Assembly: GCA_030704615.1 (NCBI GenBank) | Contig: CM060733.1 | Coordinates: 39,060,001 to 39,124,000, forward strand | DNA length: 64,000 nucleotides | Direction of reading: 5' to 3' | Origin: Takakia lepidozioides | Lineage: Eukaryota; Streptophyta; Takakiopsida; Takakiales; Takakiaceae | Shown here: piece by piece, positions 10,166 to 22,540 of the stretch | Layout of the letters: each line of letters starts with the position of its first letter | Numbering within the stretch: position 1 is the stretch's first letter | Notes under the pieces: generated by a model | Told to the model about the DNA's origin: nothing | Database searches by the model: none | The model's input: the letters and a program-made list of their open reading frames with translations, nothing else | Translations under genes and position numbers: made by a program

Positions 10166-12441
10166 ATGGCTGTGGAGCCAGACCTACAAAGCGAGATCTA
10201 CACAGAGTTTGATGTGCGAGTGGTGGACAACGAGGAGCGCTACTTCTGTCTGCTAGCCCCCTGTATGGACAAGAACAAGTCTCTGTCCAATCGGCAGCAC
10301 TGGATCACGCACCGCAAATTCGTGCACAAAGAGAAAGATAATATCAATCTACCGAGTGGGCGCGTCATCCGCAAATGGCTCACAGAAAGACAAGGCTACC
10401 AGCCAATAGGGCGGGTGGCGATGGCAGCGGAACGACGCATGATTACTGCTCCGTCTATAGTAGAAGGCAATACCAAGGCGTGTACTCTGATGCACCAAAT
10501 TTCCCAGCTGATGACGCAGCTCGGAATGGCATGGCAGGAGCTAGCTCGAAACATTGAAGAGACTTCTCACAGTAAGTCCAAATCTCCTGGCGATTTCTCC
10601 ACGACTGAATTTTTCTAACCGAGTTTATGGGTCGCTCACTTTCTTGATGATTGTGCCACCGATGAAATCATGTCCGGGTGGAAGAGAGATAAGAGGGGGA
10701 TCAGACTAAAAAGAGGGTTAGAAATCGCTACACAATCAAGAACCAAACTCATGGCCAGTGTCTGAGGTGTTTCATTATGAGAGGGGAAAAAAAAATGTAT
10801 GGAGTGATCATATCCTTCCGAGATCAACGATCGATCGCCTAGAATATTTTGGGCGCTCTAGGTCAGTTCAACAAATGATATAGATGGATGAATTTTGTAC
10901 TTGGTCTTGGGATTCCAGACAAAATTGTGAACGGAGTAATGTTTCCTCTTGGTCTTTTACTTGAGCAAGGCTATGTTAGAAACATGGGTTTCTGAAAGCC
11001 TGATTTCTTTACAAGAGCAGCAGTGATACATAAACCTTCAGTTCTAGATCCATCAACTGCGCACCCACAGTATACCCTAAGCATATTAGCATTTCGCTGA
11101 TCTTAGTTGTCACATAAATCTCTTAGTGTTTGTTGAAATGAAAACCCAGCTTAGAAGATCATCTATGGGTCAAGTCTTCATGGGGATGAAGTTGGTAGGA
11201 ACAGAAGACAGACACTTGCAGAGACACGCCAATTCAAACATGGCTTGGAGGGCTGTTGTTGGCATTTTAAAGAGGAAGAGACAGATGGAAGGGGTGTGGA
11301 CCAGCATACAGGGAGATATAGACAAAGATTGTCAGTTCCAATGAAGCATGCTCTCCAATATGGTTACTTGTTAATATAAAATCAGACTTTGTGGGAAAAG
11401 GGTTGTGAGATTTGATCAGAAGATGTTGGTCAATGCAGCGATGCCTCACGTGATACCACATCTGGTGGCCGAGAAGATCAGAGAACTTTACCTGAGCATT
11501 GAGAGAGGGTCTGCGGTTGGGGCTGAGATTCCTGAAAGAAAGAAAGCTGAGGAGGCGAAGGGGCGAAAGCGCAGGCGAAAGAACAGGGAGGACGAAGATA
11601 CAGCAGAGTGGCAATCTTTGGGTAAGGCCCTGGCGGCCGGGATCCAACTCCCCAAGCAACCAAAAGCTCTAGACGACAGAGGAGGGCAGTCAATGTATCA
11701 CACAGGACCTCATGAGACCGACCACTCTATGGAAGAAGGCGTTGTGGTTAGTCTTTGTTATGCTGGACCCTGTCCTCCCCTCTCCCTTTACTCTGGTCTT
11801 TTTGTTTGTGTGGTCATTGCGAGCTTATGATCATTTTTCTTCAGCATGAAAGTACTTTACCATGGAGGAGACACTCCTCACTCCTCGCTAGTCTGCCAGA
11901 GTAGCATTTCATCAACATATGCAGCTAGCTGTTATGAGTGCTGTGCCCTGCACAATCTAGCCCTCTGACATGGAGATCTAACTGTCCAAAAAATGTGTCC
12001 CTAGCTGTGCTTTATCCGCTAGCATCCTGAGCAGGTTCTTCACTTTCTTCGCACTTCGATCCAATGACCTATGAGAAAGCAGCAAGGAGCAGTTAGTTAG
12101 CTCTGCTACAATAATGAATCTAGTGGGTATTAGTCTCCAGAGCTCTCCTCCTTTCGAATCTCCCAAATCACAGATGCCTCAGACCGCGTTTCTTGCTCTA
12201 AATGAGGGCATTGAACTTGGTGCAGGAAGATGGGCATGAGATCCACGCAATAAAGACACGGGTCGGTGACGGGGGTTGGGGCCTGTCAGGGCTGGGACAG
12301 GGATTACGACCAGCTGGAGCAGTGCTGACAGATGTGGACAGGGGAGACTCAGGAATGGGAGTGGGGGTCTCGTTAGATATAAACGATATGGCAGCCAGGA
12401 TGGAAGACATGGTGCCTGCCTTGGGAGTTGGAGTAGGATAG
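10166..12441 (+). CDS. Unrecognised three-exon gene, C2H2-like motif and basic patch
   Basis: Proposed exons are 10166-10571, 11439-11746 and 12226-12441. The junctions are GT/AG and the total is exactly 310 codons, but the internal acceptor choices rest only on phase. Near residues 27-52 there is a possible zinc site, FCLLAPC followed by HWITHRKFVH, resembling a C2H2 finger with irregular spacing. Around residues 180-190 a strongly basic run, KGRKRRRKNRED, looks like a nuclear localisation signal. The C-terminal exon is Gly/Val-rich. The start ATG has a good context (CTCCATGG). I cannot assign a family. A nuclear regulatory protein or a domesticated transposon protein are both possible. Confidence 0.5.
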
Positions 12442-13496
12442 TTCTTTATGGCAGAACCGCACAGCCACCATGCGCACCACAACTCCCCTCTCAGGCATTG
12501 CCAAGGGACTCCCAGGGAATGAGGAGAGGAATTGGTAAGTTTTATGCCTGAAACTTCTGGAGGTACTCTGCTTTGCACATATTCCTCTCCAGGTTGCTTT
12601 GCTATGATTAGTGGTTCATTTTCCACATGTGTGCAACAATATTGAAATAAATGACTGGAAAGTATGCTTGTGGGTAGTTCAGGTCCAGTCATCAGAATCT
12701 GACCCAAGGAAATCTTGAGAACCACCCCATGACAAGAGGGTCAGATTGTGTCGTTCTGACCTGGTGTAGGCTGAACATTAGACAATTCTAACATGGAACT
12801 TACGCTGCTGAACTCCTTAATCTTGAGATATCTGTTGGGCTGGCAAGGAGTGGCAAATATTGAAATTCCACAGAGAATGACAGGCTTTACCGAATCTACA
12901 ACTTTTAGACAGATCCAAGTCATCTGCAAGATTTGAAGTAGAAGTAGTCAGGGAGGTAAGTATTGTTGGGAAACAGATTCCAGGTTTTTTCCTCCTCCTC
13001 TTAACTACTAGCTCCTGTGACTGCAACTCTACCTTTGCAGGCTGGGCCAGGATTTGAGGAGCAGAGCTGTGGGAATCGGCCAAGAGGGGTGAGAGGATCA
13101 CCATAGTGCATCTCTGGAGTAGAAATTCAGACAGCTCTGAACAGACTCTTGTTCAACGGCTGGTCCACTTCTTGGGTACCTAAATTGCCCTTTCCATTCT
13201 TTTCCTCCTGGAGGAATTAGTCTGCAGCCACAGAATTTCCACGGGAAAAACCGTGTGTGCATGTGCTAGTAACAATGGTTGAAGTGGATATTCCCCTTCT
13301 CCATTTCATTTATACAGATTCTTTTGTCTGCGTGTCTATCATTATGGTCATCGATACTAGTAGCTGCTGCTTGTTGTCCATATACTTGCCAACAATGGTC
13401 GGATCTCAGTTGTGTGTTGACAATGGAGTGTACATCTCAACTGTGGTTATATCCATCTTCTGTCCTTTGAACATACACTCTCTCTCTATCCCTCTC
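12442..13496. other. Intergenic, nothing recognised
   Basis: Several short open frames occur on both strands, but none has a known motif or exon-like boundaries. The last 100 bases become CT-rich, leading into the target of the LINE tails at 13510. Confidence 0.4.
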
Positions 13497-13509
13497 TCTA
13501 TCTTTCTCT

Positions 13510-13660
13510 GTTCTGCTCAAATTTCCGCTCAAACTGGGCGCGGGGTCAATGGCCACAAGGCTACGGCAAACAACGTCTTATGAGTACATTCTGTTCTGCT
13601 CAAACTGGGCGGGGGGTCAATGGCCACAAGGCTACGGCAAACGTCGTCTAATGAGTACAT
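13510..13660 (+). mobile_element. Tandem pair of LINE 3'-end fragments with target duplication
   Basis: Two copies of the terminal segment, each running from CTCAAACTGGGC through GGTCAATGGCCACAAGG to ATGAGTACATTCT, lie head to tail (about 13510-13587 and 13590-13660). TCTATCTTTCTCT flanks the pair at 13497-13509 and 13661-13673. The arrangement could be one insertion into another or a local duplication. The target is again pyrimidine-rich. Confidence 0.8.
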
Positions 13661-13673
13661 TCTATCTTTCTCT

Positions 13674-15507
13674 CTCAAAGATCAATTCAAGCTGGTCAGT
13701 TGATGAATTCCCAGGCTATTGGAGGTTTAAACACTTGGTACGGCAGTCTTTCAGCAACTGGAGTTGAAAACACCAAGGTATTTTTGTCAGTTTAGATATC
13801 TGCATATGTTCTGAAGGGCTATGTTCGCAAGGATTGTGCATGCGGCCAGAATCTCAAGATTAAATTGTTTTCTGGTGATTTGAAACCTTTTGAGCCAAGC
13901 ATGGATTGAAAGGAAAAAAAAATTCTGAACACCTAAATATACTTGGGCACTTTTAAGCATAGAAGGCAAATGCAATCAGGGATGTAAGATTTATTGGACC
14001 TCGAAAATGGATTGGAGGTTGAGGCTTCCTTACTCAAAACCAACACCTATGTTTGGAAAGGCTTTCCACCCACATTTTGTGGACCCATATCAATACATTG
14101 ATTGTCAAGAGTGACGAGTATTGCATGCAGTATGGCAGTATAACTTGGCACAACACGTCTCAAGCATGAGCCGTAAGTTGTTAGCCGTAGTCCTAAGTGA
14201 AGCATGGGTGAAAGATGAGGCATGAAACCATATTACTCTGATCTACTACTGTGTCATTTGTGAAGGAGCATTATTCTTGACATCCCAAGCACACACAAAA
14301 GATCAAGGCCATCAGTATGGCCATACATATTTCACTTCCTCTGTCTATTCCTTTACACCGTGGATGCCAGCTTATGATGAACTCCTCCTGAACACTGTCC
14401 TATTGGAGTTTCCAATAGGTTTAATCAGGCTTTGGTGCAAAGCTTGAGCAGATGAGGCTGACAATGTACTCTGTCCTGTCCTTTGTGTCCAATGTCTAAT
14501 TCCAGCTTGTAGATTGTTTTGTCTTTCGCACCTTAGGCAGGTTTGCCAAGAATGTTTTTAACCAATTGCCAGCTCTCGAGTAAACAAGAATAGAAGGGAC
14601 AAATCTCCACTTTGAAGATGCACAACAGATCACACCATCGCGCAGACATTAGCTGCCAAAGTAGCTGACCACACGCGGCCAGATCGAACCGAACATCCTG
14701 CTGTACTGCATGCCAGTCCAATCATCACCAAAGCCTGTCGCCAGAGAATATGAGGGGGTTGCCAGGAAGAGGGTGCTGCAATTTTCACTCTCCCGAGCAG
14801 AGTTTTAACACTTTACACCGTGAGGTGAAGGTGATGATGAAAGCAGCGTACAAATGAGCAAGCATCGGGCCGCACACTACGGGGTGTCAGCATTGAAGGC
14901 AAATTGTAAGACGAGCCAAGGCATGTGGGGCCGCCCAATGATAACCTTGAACGGCACGCCAGCGTCGTGTTGCATGCCAAGCTGCAGAGACGCGGCGTGC
15001 CGCTCCATCTCCCCATTCGCTCTTGAGATCCGTGACGCTCCTGCGGTCGTCATCACCGACACGATTTGTGAGTGCGTCACTCTCTCGCTCATCTCCATTC
15101 AAATTTCACCACCCCCTTCGTACTTCTTGTCGTAACCCTAATCATTTTCAAATGTATCGATGGGCATGCCCATGAGTCGAATGAATGAAATAAAAACCAT
15201 AGAAAACACGAACAGAATAGAAATGAGAGCCTTGCAATCCTGCCCAACCACATTGTTTCTTATCTCGTGTGAGTTTTGCAGTGCATGAAAGCCCCCAAGG
15301 CCCAACCTTTGTGTCTACCTGTTCTTCACAGTCTGCTGTACATGTTATCTCAATTTCTTAATCCGAAGTGTGGAAGAGGGAAGGAATCCATGTTCCGTCT
15401 GCTGATCCAAAGTAGCTCGGATGTTTTCCCCATGCATTGAAGAGTCTCTTGAAGAGGTTGTTGCAAGGGGATTGGCAGATCCGGTGTGAAGTCGGAGAGG
15501 CAGCCCC
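13674..15507. other. Intergenic and upstream region of the Vms1-like gene
   Basis: No family-level coding match is seen. The part from about 14640 to 15130 is richer in G+C and CpG. Open frames on both strands there have no recognised motif. The last few hundred bases should include the promoter and leader of the gene starting at 15508. Confidence 0.4.
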
Positions 15508-15872
15508 ATGGGTCGACTCGATGGCAGGCCGGCTCCGGGGCCTGAGAGTATTTTCAGTGCCCCTGATGGGTACTTCGATTCTGCTGTTTTGTACAAGCGA
15601 AGAGACCGTGGCGGTGTTGCAACCAGAGATGATAATGTAGGATTAGGGTTAGGGTTGGAGAAAGGGGAGAATGGCGATGGATTGGCAGGGAGATTAAGCT
15701 CTTTGTTGATTGAGGAGGAGGAGGAAAGAGGTAGAGATGAGAGGATTGCAGGAATTGGCCATGAAGAAAGTCACAATGCGCTCCAGAGGTGGGCGTGCAA
15801 CGGTTGTGGCGGCCTGTTCCAGTCGCTAGGCGAGCAACGATCTCACTTCAAATCTGATTTCCACCGCTTTAA

Positions 15873-15918
<46 letters not shown>

Positions 15919-18900
15919 TCTTCGAGTGTTTAGGGCACATGGCCACACTTGCAGCGGTTCTTGGCCCATTTAGCCTAGGGACAATGCTTACTGCATTAGG
16001 ATTTTATGTGTTGGGGAAAAGAATCGGCAGGGAAATTTGTCAATATAACTTCTTGTGTTATGTACATCTGCTGTGATCACAGTTTTGATTTTTACATCCT
16101 TACAGGTTAAGCGACAAACCACTGGTAAGGAGGCTTTGAATGAGGATCAGTTTGAGGAATTTGCACAGGGCAGGGGTCGACAGGATGATGACGACATGTC
16201 CAGCATTTCAGGATCAGACACTGAGTCGGATGCTGACCAAGCAGATCAGCAGAAGAGTCGTCCAGAGCAGGCACAGCAGGGGCCTCGGAACCACCACATT
16301 CTTTTCACGTTCTCAGATTTGGTACCTGTAGTTTCTATTTGGCGTTGTCTGATAGCTGCAGACAGAGAGGTTTTGCAAGGAGAAAAGGGGTTTGTGGACA
16401 CAGACAAGAATGGCGAAGGGTGGTGTGTGAGGGAAGAAGATATGTTACAGCGGTTGAGATCTTTAACTGCTGGAGCACCGCCCGAAAAGAGACCTTTATG
16501 GGTGGTCTTGCTGGCGGCTGGTGGTCACTTTGCTGGGGTTGTTGTTGATACCCGAGGAGGTTGTGTGCTTGCCCACCAGACGTTTCACAGGTATGAAGTC
16601 CAATCGCGGTTTACTATGGATACCGCTCTAGTCCACACTGTGTATAGTTTGACTGTACTGCAGAGGATGCTAGAGGAGAGAGCTCATTAGAAGGACTATG
16701 CGGTGCTGGAGATAACAAGACAAGCAGCATGTGGAATGCTTCAAGCAGTGCACTCATGCAGGTACGTCGTGAGGGCCAAAGCAGGGGGCAGACAATCTAC
16801 CCGAGATGCAACGGGCCGAGCACCAAAATCTGCAGGAGCCTCTCTTCGTCGTTATAATGAAGTTGCTCTACAAAAGGTAGCTCCCACTTTGTTCATTATG
16901 GTAGTAGTGCGCATGTCAAATTGGAGCACACTGATCTTTATAACTATGGAAGCTTGATTTTGTGCAAGCTTTAGTGGCAGTGATCAGTTAAGGTCCTTCA
17001 GCTCCGTTCCCTCTCGTCCCCCCCCCAACTACACCCACCTGTCTTGTGTCCAAACAGGGCAGGGCCGAAAGCTTACAGCAAGCACACATGGAATGTGCTA
17101 GGATATTCTTTCATTTAGTCACTTGTAACATTGGTTTCATATGCTCATGTGTTGTGGTAAACAGTGGACTCTGGTTTTGCTTAGGAAATTCGGGAGCTTC
17201 TTATGAACTGGAGTGAGCACTTGCGGGTTGCGTCTCATCTCTTTATACATGCACCTTCAAGCAATTCTCAAGCCCTGTTTGGAGGAGAAAGCGCCCTGTT
17301 AAATCGAAACGATCGTCGAATACGACGGATTCCGTTCACCACCCGGAGGCCCACTTTGAAGGAAGCAAAACGAATCTACAATCTGATTGCGTCGATTCAC
17401 TTTATAGAGGATGAAGTAGCCCCTGCAAGTATCCAGTCCTCCATCATCAGTGAGAGCCCCGGCCAAATTTCAGACACTGGGATTGGAGGACACCTGGTGT
17501 CTGAGTCAGAGAATGAGGGGTCCAATCTTGGTCGGAAAAGAGAGAAACCCAGTAGAGAGAAAAAAGTTGAGGCTTTGGGTGATGTTCATGAATCACAATG
17601 TACGGATGCATCTCCAATGATGGAGGTTGATGAAGATGCTCTGAAGGGTATGACTCCCCTTCATGAGGCTGCAATGGCAGGGGAACACTCCAAGGTCTTG
17701 GATCTTTTGCTGGAGGGAGCAGACCCTTGTGCACGAGAGGGGAGGGGCCGAACTCCTTACGCAGTTGCAGCTGACAGAGAGACACGGAACGTTTTCCGAC
17801 GGTTCATGTCTGCACACTCTGACATGTGGGATTGGCATGCAGCCAATGTGCCCAGTCCTTTGACAGATGAGTTGGAGGCCATACAGCTAGCCAAGCAGGT
17901 AATACTTCCCCTCTTTATTTTGAAAGTCTCAGATGATATCATGACACATCAATTCTAAATCTTGTTGGTATTGGTGGGCTGTTCCTATATGGTCACTCTC
18001 TCTCTGTAGGGATGTGGCTGTTCGGGGTGAGTTTGGCATTCCGTCCTTAAGCTCCCAACGAGATGAATTCAAGGTCACATGGTGGGGTCAGCTGCAACAT
18101 ATGCCCAACACAAGTTAATCGACTCTATATCTTGGAAACAGGACCGCCCTGTCAAACAGGCTAAGTCCTGGCAGAAGAGAGTAGAAGAGATCCTCAAGGA
18201 CCTGGACCTGGATCCGCAAGTCTTGACCCTGCTGGATAAATCTGACTTAGAGGCTGTAGTGTCCTCAGCCATGTCTGTTGCCGTGAGATTGTCTGATGAA
18301 AATGAAGTTAGGCAGAAAACTTCCCTGAACTTGTTTCCAGTCTGTGACATGGGGGAGGACATCTTGGATGACCTCAAGGGTCTACCCACTCTCGGCACTA
18401 GATTGAAATTTAAACTCGGGGCAGGAAGCCTACCTTTGAACAGCAAACAGAAGCAGAGAGGAAAGGGAGAGTGCAATTGCCCGTTGTGTGGGCAATCTGA
18501 AGACTATTCATTTTCTGATACACTGTCCGGGGTTCTCTCACCAAAGAGACGCTCTCTTCAAATCTATTAAGGGAATTGTGCCTGTACTTTTACCAACTTT
18601 GAAAGTCTCGAGGCTGAGCCAAAAGCCCATGCCCTCCTCACAAGTTTTTGGGCAAATCACACACAGCAGATTGATGCTTGTGTGAAGGGATTTCTAGAGG
18701 ATATCTGGAAAACCCGGATTAATTCTTTATATGGAGGTAAGTCTTACTACCAACGTCAGCCCCTGACAGAGGTAGGTTCTGTCCCTTTTGTTCCCGCTCA
18801 AACTGGGCGCGGGGTCAATGGCCACAAGGCTACGGCAAACAACGTCTTATGAGTACAATCTCTGTAGGGATGCCACAGTTGCAGAGCTATCTTGTTCAAT

Positions 18901-21173
18901 ACACTCTTTGACTTCATTTGGATGTTGTACAGTCCATCTCTTTCTCTCATTCTCCACTGAGCATTCAACATTTATTGTGGCCGGTTCTTCTCTTCTCTTA
19001 TTCCCTCCTCCCTTTTCCTGACCCCTTCTGCAGGGACGTGGAGTTCTATCGTCTAAGGGTACTGTATGTAGTATCCAATTAGTACATTTCTCTCCTCTCT
19101 CTTTCTGTGGGTAAGAGAGGAAAGGGGGATTACAAATGCCCGTTGTGTGGGCAACCTGAAGACAATATCCACTTTCTGATTCATTTACCTGGGTACTCAT
19201 CAGAGAGACACCCTTTTCAAATCCATCAAGGGAATTGTTCCTGTACCTCTGATTACCAACCTTGAAAATCTTGAGGCTGAGCCAAAAGCCCAGGCCCCTT
19301 TTGGGGTCTAGTTATTGGGAAATCACACACAGCAGATTGATGTTTGTGTGAAGGGATTTCTGGAGGATATCTGGAAAACTCAGATCAATTGTCTGTTTCA
19401 AGGTAAGTCATACTGCTGGCATCAGCCCCTGACAAAGGTAGTTTCTGTCCCTTTGTGTTCCGCTCAAACTGGGTGCGGGGTCCATGACCACAAGGCTGTG
19501 GCAAACAACGTCTTATGTGTACATCGTAGTAGTGTGTGCGGACAAGTGCCTCTGCGAGCACCTTAATGAGAGTTGCGGGAAAACAAGTTTATACCTGCAG
19601 CTGAGCTGCAGGGGTCAGCTGAACCCTAGTGGGTGCAAACCTCACAAAAGGCTCCAGGTGGGTTATTTCCGCAGGGTCAATGGCAGTAAGGCTATGGCAA
19701 GCCAACGCTCGCAGGGAACAGCATGAGTAAATTCTTTCTGTGTGTAATGTCTTCTCGATGTTGTTATGCATGTGGATGTGATGAGGGACAGAACTTGAGG
19801 GTTCTGAGGTAGAATGTCATGGATTTTGTGAGAGCCAGAAGTGTCACTTTGACATGGATGTTATCTGTGGGGACTTGCTTGCAGGCCGAGAAGGATGCAA
19901 AAAGAAAAGCAAAGGAGAAGGAACGAAAAAAGCTGAAGAAGGCCCAAGAGAAAGCTCACCAGGTCAGACCCTAGCACATCTTCCTTGTAGTACCAGCAAT
20001 GTGGATTGTAGTATGGCCAGCTGTTTCAAACAGAGCCTAGTGGTTAGGGCACTGTAGACTGCTAGGAGGGCTGGGCTCAATTGCATGTTGGATGGCCTTT
20101 ATTGGATGTCAGTGATCTGAGAGAGACTGACAGACTTGATGTCTTGTGCTGTTGTAACCAGGAGGAAGTGAAGGCAGCAGAACTCGCGGCTGAGGCTGTT
20201 GCAAATGTGCGCTATGCTGACAAGAACCGCTCAAAGAATTTATCAAACCTTCCTACCTATTTATATCCAAAGTCTAAAGAATACCAGGAGGTAATTGAAT
20301 TGCATTCGTGTTTGTGTAGCTTTTGCAGCTGTCTATGGATCTGTCTCCCTTCCTGCGTGTGTAAATGAAAAAATATCTTTGAAGGTTTAGTATGCTCCAG
20401 GGCTAGTTGGACTTGGGCCTGCTTTACCTTATCACTTCATGTGAATGTTTTGAAGAGAGATTGGTAGGTGCTAAAGTCGGTCTGTTCTTTGGAGCAGTTT
20501 CACTCACCATTATTTGGCTTGAATATATATGATGAAGTGTCAAGTTAACCATCATACATGATTGTTTTGTAGAGAGGTTGGAAGGTGCTCAAGTCTTTGT
20601 CTGGTCTTACGCATCTTAATGTAGCTTGATATGGATGAGATGTCATATAATCGTCACAGAACTGTTTGCTTGCATCTCATTTGAATTGTAATAAATCGTA
20701 CTGCCCATTTGATGCTCATGACTTTCAATTTGTACCCCAGTTTTTTTCATGCTTGTATTTAATGGTAGAAGCTCTATTCAGTTTCATTTCCATCCCCACA
20801 GGATATCCTAGAAACCATAGTTGTCTTTAGAAACCTTACCAATTCACCTAAGGTGGGTGGGGCTATAGATGGTCTCACATGGGTGGTCACATGGTGCCAG
20901 GCAATGTTGAAAGCGCAAGCTCAGGAGAGGGACACAAGGGCAGCTGCAGCTGAGATGCGGCTGCGGGCCCTAGCAAACACAAACCAGGAGCCTCTTTCAT
21001 CAAAACAACAAGCTTCGTCTTCTACAGTTTCTAGCACACCTTTGAAGTTGGCTGATGTTTGCTCCTGCTGTGGCGCCTCCTTGGTTGGAAAGGTTCCCTT
21101 CTCCCGGTATTCATATCGATACTGTAGCACCACCTGTGTGCGCGTGCATCGAATGGCTATGGAGGACAATTAG
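15508..21173 (+). CDS. VMS1: Vms1/ANKZF1-type peptidyl-tRNA hydrolase (VLRF1, ankyrin, zinc finger)
   Basis: Seven exons: 15508-15873, 16106-16590, 16762-16876, 17185-17898, 19885-19962, 20162-20290 and 20901-21173. All phases join, giving 719 residues, the usual family size. A C2H2 finger (CNGC, then HFKSDFHRFN) is at about 95-122. The VLRF1 release-factor-like domain spans about 250-365, with GGHFAG, FHR|YVVRAKAGG, a glutamine in GGRQS at the position of the catalytic Gln, and SAGASLRRYNE. Ankyrin repeats start near 477 (GMTPLHEAA). A basic coiled coil, a VIM-like p97-binding stretch (RAAAAEMRLRALAN) and a C-terminal CSCCGASLVGKVPFSRY zinc motif follow. In other eukaryotes the protein frees nascent chains from stalled 60S subunits in ribosome quality control, with Cdc48/p97. 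The first donor (GTCTGT) is weak. Intron 4 (about 2 kb) carries LINE fragments. The gene looks intact. Confidence 0.93.
18015..18858 (+). mobile_element. 5'-truncated LINE in intron 4 of the Vms1-like gene
   Basis: Perfect 14-bp direct repeats TCTCTGTAGGGATG (18001-18014 and 18859-18872) bracket the copy. Its frame encodes the C-terminal part of a non-LTR ORF: a conserved LGTRLKFKLGAGSLPLN stretch, then CNCPLCG of a C-x2-C-x7-H-x4-C zinc knuckle, then CVKGFLEDIWKTR, and finally GRGVNGHKATANNVL followed by stop. The element ends about 10 nt after the stop, with no 3' UTR. The knuckle and the following part are frameshifted, so the copy is dead. It lies in the same orientation as the host gene. 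Confidence 0.88.
19105..19735 (+). mobile_element. Further LINE 3' fragments in intron 4
   Basis: A second truncated copy runs from about AGAGAGGAAAG at 19105 to the terminal segment near 19526 (TTATGTGTACAT). It repeats the CPLCGQPEDN zinc-knuckle coding stretch, with indels. A more degraded terminal piece (GGGTCAATGGCAGTAAGG, then GCATGAGTAAATTC) is at about 19673-19733. No clear target duplication is seen. Confidence 0.7.
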
Positions 21174-22540
21174 GTGTTGGGAGGAGAGTTTGTATGAATC
21201 AATATGGATTGTTTTGGTTCTGGTTATGGATTGATAACAGGGTTGGTTTTGGCAGTGGTGTACGGGAACTAGGGATAAATTAGCTCTACAGACTCTCAAC
21301 TGAGCACTCTCCCGTGTCTCTACCCTTTCCCAGCCAGTGCAAACACACCGATATGTGTCGCACCTGTAACTGTTGGCATTCCAAGCATTTTCCCACTTCT
21401 TGGGTATGGTGACTGTGATAGCAGTCTCCAAGGAAGATCGTAATTTCTGGTGTTATGTCAATGCCAGCTGTTTAAATTACCCCTAAAAATCCCCGCTAAC
21501 CTATGGGCGTCAGCTCAGCTTGTTATGGGTTAAAACTGCCTGCCCTGACCCGCCCGGAAACTGTGCCTGCAAGACTGCACATAACAATGCTCCCTTAAAG
21601 TGTGTCTGAGTACAATTTTCTTCTCTCCCTGTTCTCTGGGGGTCTCCAGACGGTAATTGGGGAGTTTAACTTGAAACCTCCTTTCCTGTCTTTTAGCTGC
21701 TCCACGGTCTTGAGAGTGGAAGCAACAAGCAACCCTCCTCTCAGCACACAGCCTGCAATCTGCACTTTCAAAATGTGTTTGCCCACACCAATTTCCACAC
21801 TAGATTTGAGCTCCCCAAATTAGTGTGGCCCACACTAGAACATGTGTGAGCCCTCAAAAATTGGTCTCCACTAATTAGTGTGGCTCACACTAAAGGTGTA
21901 CTGTGCAGTAGAGCTGTTAAATTGTTACATGGTGCCAGCAAGTGCAACCTGACTTTCAGTTACAGAGGAATCGACCTTGCCAACCACACAGTTGCGGAGG
22001 CATCTCCTTTCTCTCCAACTCTAGAGAGTCACAACTATTTCACAATTTGTCTCAGGAAGAACCAAGAAACTTGCCAGGTAGAGGTTCCTTGATTCACCAG
22101 GCAACTGACATATTCAAATGTAGGCCATTCTAGAAAATCTCTTAAATTCACTTCACAACTACCCTTCCCTTGTACTGAGTCTCAGAAGTGGAGTTCTCAA
22201 AACTAGAACTAATCTAAGATCACCTTTTGCAGTTATGCTAACACAGGAAGACAAAGAAAACAATCAGCAGAGCGGAAAAGTATGCATGTGGTGAGCCTTT
22301 CCATGCTGATCACATTGTTGAGTGGAATCCAAAACCTCAATGGATAGAACTTGGGGCCCTTCTTGTGTGATGAGCTTCAAATGCTTAACCAGGATTTCAT
22401 GACCAATGAAAGACACTTTGTAGTGTGCATAGCCCAAGGCCTCTTTGTGAAGTCTGCTAGTGACGTTTCTGACAGTCTGAGAGAAGATTTCCTCAAAATA
22501 TTGGACTAGGCTCTCTATTGACTTCTGAAACTTCTAGCAT
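21174..22540. other. Downstream intergenic region
   Basis: The first few hundred bases are probably the 3' UTR of the Vms1-like gene. At about 21780-21895 the word TTAGTGTGG(C)CACAC and its complement recur, forming a small palindromic cluster that could be a MITE relic. No gene is recognised. Confidence 0.4.

Noticed and set aside
12198-12725. 175-codon minus-strand frame
   Set aside because: It overlaps the last exon of the plus-strand gene and has no recognised motif.
17040-17105. Possible further LINE tail (CCAAACAGGGCAGGGCC...)
   Set aside because: The resemblance to the terminal segment is too weak to call.
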